Assembly: GCA_033239525.1 (NCBI GenBank)
Contig: BSYO01000003.1
Location: forward strand, 12,952,001-13,016,000
Source: Nepenthes gracilis
Lineage: Eukaryota > Streptophyta > Magnoliopsida > Caryophyllales > Nepenthaceae
Direction of reading: 5' to 3'
Length of the DNA: 64,000 nt
The translations under genes were made by a program, and so were the position numbers. The notes under the pieces were generated by a model. That model had not been told where the DNA came from, did not search any database, and saw nothing but the letters and a program-made list of their open reading frames with translations. This document shows positions 59,365 through 64,000 of this stretch, one piece after another (within the stretch, counting starts at the first letter, position 1; the number at the start of each line of letters is the position of its first letter).

Positions 59365-61439
59365 TCACTTACTGCAAAACAGATGAGGATGCCTTTGCCA
59401 AATTTCGTCCTCTCTTTCCCAAGTCACTTCCTCGCTGGAGTGGTTCCTCCACAAGACCTTCACGAGAGGAATGACTTTTGATCGCAAGATTTGTTCCCTT
59501 CGATCTAGGATTTCCACAGGCTCCTCAAGATAACGTAAATCTTTATCGATAGCCAAAAAACCGAAATCGATCACATGAGATGGATCATAAACGTACTTCC
59601 TTAACATCGAGACATGGAAGACGTCATACACCTTGGCCAAGCTCGGGGGTAAAGCTAGATGGTAGGCCACTTCACTAACCTACTCAAGGATCTCAAATGG
59701 CCCAATAAAACGTGGCTTCAATTTCCCCTTAACACCAAACCTGGAAATTCCTTTCCACGGCAATACCTTGAGGAAGACAAAATCTCCAACCTCGAATCTA
59801 AGCTCGGACCTCCTTTTATCAGCATAACTTTTATGTTGGCTCTGGGCAACCTTCAACTTTTCAAAAACAACAGCGATCTTATCCGATGTCTCTCGAACAA
59901 CATCTAGGCCCAGTAACCACCTGTCCCCGGTCTCTTCCCAATGAATGGGAGATCGGCACTTCCTACCATAAAGTTCCTTGAAGGGAGCCATACCGATACT
60001 CGCCTAGAAGCTATTATTGTAGGCAAATTCGGCGAGTGCCAAGTGATCATCCCAATTCCCTTGGAAATCCAACACCGAAGCTCGAAGCATGTCCTCCAGT
60101 ATATGAATTGTCCGCTCAGACTAGCCATCGGTCTGAGGATGGTACGCCATGCTAAACTTCAGGCTCATTCCCAATTCACGATGCAAACTCTCCCAGAATT
60201 TAGAGATGAACCGTGGGTCGCGATCAGACACAATAGATGCTGGCACACCGTGCAACCTCACGATCTCGCTGATGTACAGCCATGCCAGATGATCACGGGA
60301 GTATATAGTCCAAATGGCTATAAAATGAGCAGATTTTGTCAATCGGTCCACAATGGCCCAAATTGCATCATGATTTCTTGAAGTCCTAGGCAATCCAGAT
60401 ACAAAGTCCATTGAGATATCTTCCCACTTCCAGCAGGGAATGGGCAAAGGCTGCAACAACTCGGAAGGCTTCCTCCTCTTGGCCTTCAGCTACTGATAGA
60501 CAATATAACGGTTAACAAAGGCCGCAATCTCTCTCCGCATGTTCCTCCACCAGAACATTTTTCTTAAGTCTTGGTACATCTTATTTATGCCGGGATGAAT
60601 TGTATATCGGGTTCTATGCGCTTCCTTCATAATCTCCTCCTTCAAATCCTCAACATCTGGTACATACAAGCGCTCCCGAAACCTCAATATCCCATCGAAA
60701 CGCACATCGAAATCGGCTCGAGAGTCTCTATCAAGATCCTCCATAATATTCATCAAAAAGGGGTCACCCACCTGCCCTTCCTTAATCCTTTGAAGGATCT
60801 TGGGCTTCACCTGAAGAAAGGATAACATCATTCGGTTACCCTTGACATAACGCTAGATATGACATGACTTTAAGCAGTCAAACAACTCCATCTTCTTGAT
60901 CTGTAGGGACGCCACCCAACAGGTTCACGGCTTCAGCGCATCCGCGACCACGTTTGTTTTCCCCGATCAGTATTGTATCTCACAATCATAGTCTTTGATG
61001 AACTCAATCCAACGCTACTGCCTCATGTTCAACTCTTTCTGTGAAAACAAATACTTGAGGCTTTCGTGGTCAGAATACATAAAAAATTTCTCACCAAAAA
61101 GATAATGCCTCCAGATCTTTAAGGCAAAAACCACAGCGGCTAGCTCCAAATCACAGGTCGGGTAGTTCTTCTCATGAGTCTTCAACTTCCGAGACCCATA
61201 AGCAACTACTCTCCCCCTCTGCATAAGAACACATCCGAGCCCTAACTTAGATGCATCACTAAACACCTTAAATCCACCCGTACCATCTGGAAGAGTCAGA
61301 ATTGGGGCTAATGTCAACCGATCTTTTAGCTCTTGGAAACTTCGATCACACACCTCGGTCTAGATAAAGTCTACCTCCTTGTTCGTCAAACGGGTGAGAG
61401 GTAAGGCTATCCAAGAGAAATTTTCTACGAAACGATGAT
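59365..61439 (-). pseudogene. pol: Pol pseudogene of element D (RT end, RNase H, integrase, chromodomain)
   Basis: In sense from 61439: end of RT (RFVENFSW), RNase H ([49 protein letters not shown]), integrase zinc finger (HRTRYTIHP...) in which the CxxC pair has become YIVY, catalytic core with VDRL, SDRDPRF and SERTIH, the GPF/Y motif RFIGPF, then YDVFHVSMLRKYV and an intact chromodomain (IDKDLRYLEE ... LVKVLWRNHSSEEVTWE) to LFCSK and a stop at 59365. Several Gln/Trp/Arg codons are stops (for example 60121-60123, 60000s, 59680). The upstream part is cut by LTR H at 61440. Same clade as E, but a different copy. Confidence 0.88.
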
Positions 61440-61909
61440 TGTGACGACCCGAGTTCCGGAATATGATAATTGGATGGTAAATAAGTTAAAATAGATTAAT
61501 TGTGTTCAAAAGATACGGGAGGAATAGATTGGAAAGCTCAAAGAACCGAAACTAGTAAATCGGGAACCGAAATTGTAAGCGGTGAAATGTTGATTTGTTG
61601 ACAAGATTCGGGTTTTAAATTGTGATAATCATGACTTATTGAGGTTATATAATCAAAAATAAGGTCCAAGGATGTGAAAGATTGGGTTAGAATGGTCAAA
61701 ACGGGTCCCGAACGGCAAAAATGCGACGTAGGCTTGCTACAGGCTTGCTGCGGGCTAGACCGGCGCCCTCCAAGAGCTCGAGCCCTCCTATCGGGCGGAA
61801 AAACCTGTGGTGTACCCGAAGACCTCTGCCCGCTGGCCACTCGAGCGGCGGACTGCCCGAAGCCTTGCCGCTTGTTGGCCGCTCGAGCTCCGCTCGAGTG
61901 GCTGCGTGA

Positions 61910-62012
61910 TATATAAAAGTGCGCCTAACTTTCTGCTCTTCATTTTTCACAGTCCTAGGGTTCTAAAGAGAGAGAGAGAGGGCAACGAACAAGAGAGAGA
62001 AAGGAGGAGATC
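61910..62012 (+). promoter_or_regulatory. LTR H TATA box and GA-rich start region
   Basis: TATATAAAAG at 61910-61919, then within ~45 bp a run of AGAGAGAGAGAG. The preceding 130 bp repeat GCTCGAG elements. Likely core promoter and transcript start; inferred. Confidence 0.5.
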
Positions 62013-62072
62013 GAGGCCATGGAGTCCAAATCCGGCTTCGAGCCCATTAGAGAAATCGTAGAGCACGTCGAG

Positions 62073-63049
62073 GCAAGTAAATCTATACCGTTTTTCTTCC
62101 ATTTCTGTTGATTTTTGTCCGATCCCCTTCGGGTATTTTGCCTTGATACCGAACCCTATGTATATCATTGCGATGCCCATAGTCTAATTGTGTATATATG
62201 TGAAAATCATCATCCGATTCGTTATTTACGTACCGTTATGCGCATCCGAAACCCTCACCCACACGCGTGTACTGTTCATGCGCAATCGGGTGGATTTCGG
62301 CCATTAATTTTTGGGGCTTTTGATTTTTTTGGGACTAGATTATGATTATACATGACTTGGGTAAGTTGATTTACTGATTGGGTATCCGAAATTGTGGAAT
62401 TTAATGGAAATTCCAGCCTTAGGACTTTTCGGTGGTAATCGAGGATAACTCTGTCCATGGAGTTATTTGTGGTCCGCCCTGCCTCGGGGCATTACGGTCA
62501 GGAGGAATTACTATTACCGGCCTACCTTCGGGTGCCATACCGTACAGATCCCGTGAGATGGGATATCCATATGACAGTTACCGGCCTTAGATTGTGTGGA
62601 GTGAACACAATCTATCCTCGATTATTCGCCCCCTCAGCTAGTAGGGGATACTGGCAGGGTCTATACTGTTCTGTTCTGTTCTGTACCGTCGTTATTGTAC
62701 TAATTTCTGTTCCGATACTGTTCTGTTCTATTCTGTACCGTTGTTATTGTACTGATTTCTATTCCATACCGATTACTATACTAGTTGAATAAAAGAGAAG
62801 TTTCTGATTCTGCTTTCTGATTCTGCTTTCTAGATTATAATGATTACCGACTACCGATTTCTGACTACTGATTTCTGATTCCGAAGTATAATATGGTCAA
62901 AGCATGTTTTCTCTTTTTGCTGGAGTACATTCTGATTTCCGTTCTATTTCTGCACAGTTACATGATAATTTTGCATCACTGTTTCACTGCTCATGTGCAT
63001 GTACCTTGCTGGGCCTCAACTCACTGTTTTAGTATTTTTCCCCCTTCAG
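62073..63049 (+). other. Putative LTR leader intron, LTR H
   Basis: 977 bp, GAG|GCAAGT to TTTTTCCCCCTTCAG, branch-like CTCACTG. Exon 1 carries an ATG at 62020, but its frame joins ATG AGA CAG TAG, not the acidic frame; the phase that would join has a TAG. The unspliced frame 62893-63087 also enters the acidic motif. Confidence 0.45.
62444..62612 (+). other. Conserved hairpins H1 and H2, LTR H
   Basis: H1 62444-62466: ATAACTC with GAGTTAT. H2 62590-62612: GATTGTGT with ACACAATC, loop GGAGTGA. Both perfect, followed by TATCCTCGATTATTCGCCCC, shared with other LTRs. Confidence 0.55.
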
Positions 63050-63342
63050 ATGAGACAGTAGAGCTATTACCTGACGAAAATGGGTAAACCAAGAGAAGCT
63101 TCTGAAGGCTTTTTGAGGACTTAGAGCATTGTGTAGCCGTCTTTTGAAGAGCTTGTGGATGCAAACACCTAGCTAGAAATGTGATTTTGTATACCGATTC
63201 CATGTTTATTGATGTTATAGAACATGCAGATTTTTGTATGAAAAGCTTATGATATGTACGTCCGTAAAAGAAAAAGCTATGCTTCTGCAGGTTATTAGTT
63301 TACTTCCGCTATATACTTTGATTTACTGTGCAAGTCCTAGAC

Positions 63343-64000
63343 TGTGACGGAACAGATTATTCTCCATTGAATAACCTCCGTCAATGTCTAAACACACCCT
63401 AGAGCCCATAATTAACCTATAGACTCTACAGAAAATCTGGCAGAGTTTCCTCTGCAACTGGACGAAAACCGAAATACAACCTGCTTAAATATCATTCTAT
63501 ACAAGCACACATCTAATCCAGAGGCTTAACTCAAAGCCTACAACACGCCACACAGGATCACCACTCTGCCATATCATCCATGGCTCCAATACAGTACACA
63601 TATCTACTATACTGGATCTAGAGAGATGCCATCTAGTATGAAACCAAACTCAAAATATAAATACAGACGCGGAAGCATAACTAAATCATCATACATGCGG
63701 AAGCATAATAAATCCATAAAAACAACAATAATGAGCCACGCTCAACACTAAGTGGCTGCCCACAGTCCGATCCAACTCTATGTCCAAATCTTCTGATCAC
63801 TCGCCATCCAGCCAATCACATCAAGCAAGCATCTCCTTGCTCTATCTATCCGGCGTCGGCTAAGTGTTCTCATCTGAAAGGAGAAACATCAAACAGCAAG
63901 AGTGAGCCAACAGCTCAGCAAATGTAATCATAAACACCCCTCCAAGACACGTACAAGAACTGAGACGAGAGGGGATACACACACTCTCCACAATCAAGGA
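63343..64000 (-). mobile_element. Partial LTR of the S3 family, running off the window
   Basis: Starts TGTGACGGAACAG and follows S3 (44599 onward) closely over the 650 bases visible, including the acceptor at 63874 and the early-stopped frame (DENT, TAG). TAGAC (63338-63342) would be its left target duplication. Confidence 0.85.

Larger units (their letters stand above)
61440..63342 (+). mobile_element. LTR H, plus strand, cut by the next LTR
   Basis: Starts TGTGACGACCCGAG in the RT of D; ATGAT (61435-61439) would be its left target duplication. Sense: CTCGAG-rich block (61770-61900), TATA box TATATAAAAG (61910-61919), GA-rich tract (61960-62012), donor GAG|GCAAGT (62073), perfect H1 62444-62466 and H2 62590-62612, a CTGTTCTGTTCTGTACCG short repeat (62660-62780), and acceptor CCCCCTTCAG (63049) followed by DETVELLPDENG and a TAA. 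Interrupted at 63342. Confidence 0.85.

Noticed and set aside
61538..61950. 100- and 84-codon minus-strand frames in LTR H
   Set aside because: Antisense to the LTR promoter region; composition explained by GCTCGAG repeats.
62893..63087. Unspliced 64-codon frame entering the acidic motif in LTR H
   Set aside because: Related F shares the last part, but in G and E the frame shifts upstream of the acceptor, so the upstream portion is not conserved coding sequence. Kept only as context for the acceptor finding.
1..64000. Host protein genes, tRNA or rRNA genes
   Set aside because: No recognisable host exon, tRNA cloverleaf or rRNA block was seen on either strand; all long stretches could be assigned to LTR elements or tandem repeats. 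Short ncRNAs cannot be excluded by eye.

Overview
The window looks like intergenic DNA from a plant with a large, repeat-rich genome. It is essentially wall-to-wall Ty3/gypsy LTR retrotransposon sequence in nested layers, and I see no host gene. Evidence for a plant: gag-pol of the chromovirus type (Del/Tekay-like, with a chromodomain after integrase), primer-binding sites for initiator tRNA-Met, LTRs of about 2.3-3.2 kb starting TG and ending CA, and 5-bp target duplications. Nothing identifies the species. Every coding region is broken by stops, frameshifts or insertions, mostly C-to-T type changes, as expected of old methylated copies. Letters below (A, G, B, E, S1-S4 and so on) are names given here, not database names.

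Layout. 1-651: end of a plus-strand LTR (A) inside the leader of a minus-strand element whose LTR starts at 398. 652-8707: element G (plus), with 5' LTR, broken gag, non-coding interior and truncated 3' LTR. 8708-35117: element B (minus), an unusual LTR-interior-LTR-interior-LTR chain with no coding capacity. Its second interior is split by element E (16935-29659, minus, TSD CACCT), the only nearly complete gag-pol. E's reverse transcriptase is in turn split by solo LTR S1 (21962-24867, TSD GATGT). 35118-41665: element B' (plus), a related non-coding copy holding solo LTR S2 (37276-39511). 41666-43705: truncated minus LTR I. 43706-44276: an orphan 50-bp minisatellite. 44277-50773: truncated minus LTR J, holding solo LTRs S3 (44599-47348, TSD AAAAT) and S4 (47605-50763). 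50774-52835: plus LTR K with three tandem arrays. 52836-56985: element F (minus). 56986-61439: element D (minus, broken pol). 61440-63342: plus LTR H. 63343-end: another copy of the S3 family.

The most interesting signal is not a gene but a shared architecture in the transcribed part of nearly all these LTR families. Reading in the sense direction: a CTCGAG-rich block, often a CACGTG G-box, a TATA box and a GA-rich tract; then a splice-donor-like AG|GCAAGT or AG|GTAAGT; then about 1-1.9 kb containing consecutive small hairpins, whose stems differ in sequence between families but keep pairing; then a branch-site/pyrimidine-tract/CAG acceptor; then an 11-13 codon frame (pattern D-E...L-M-P-D-E...) closed at the same place by TAA, TGA or TAG in different families. 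I read this as a conserved leader intron plus a short constrained peptide or RNA element. The splicing and the coding are inferences. Paired W-box-like palindromes in the U3 of several families are a second regulatory candidate.
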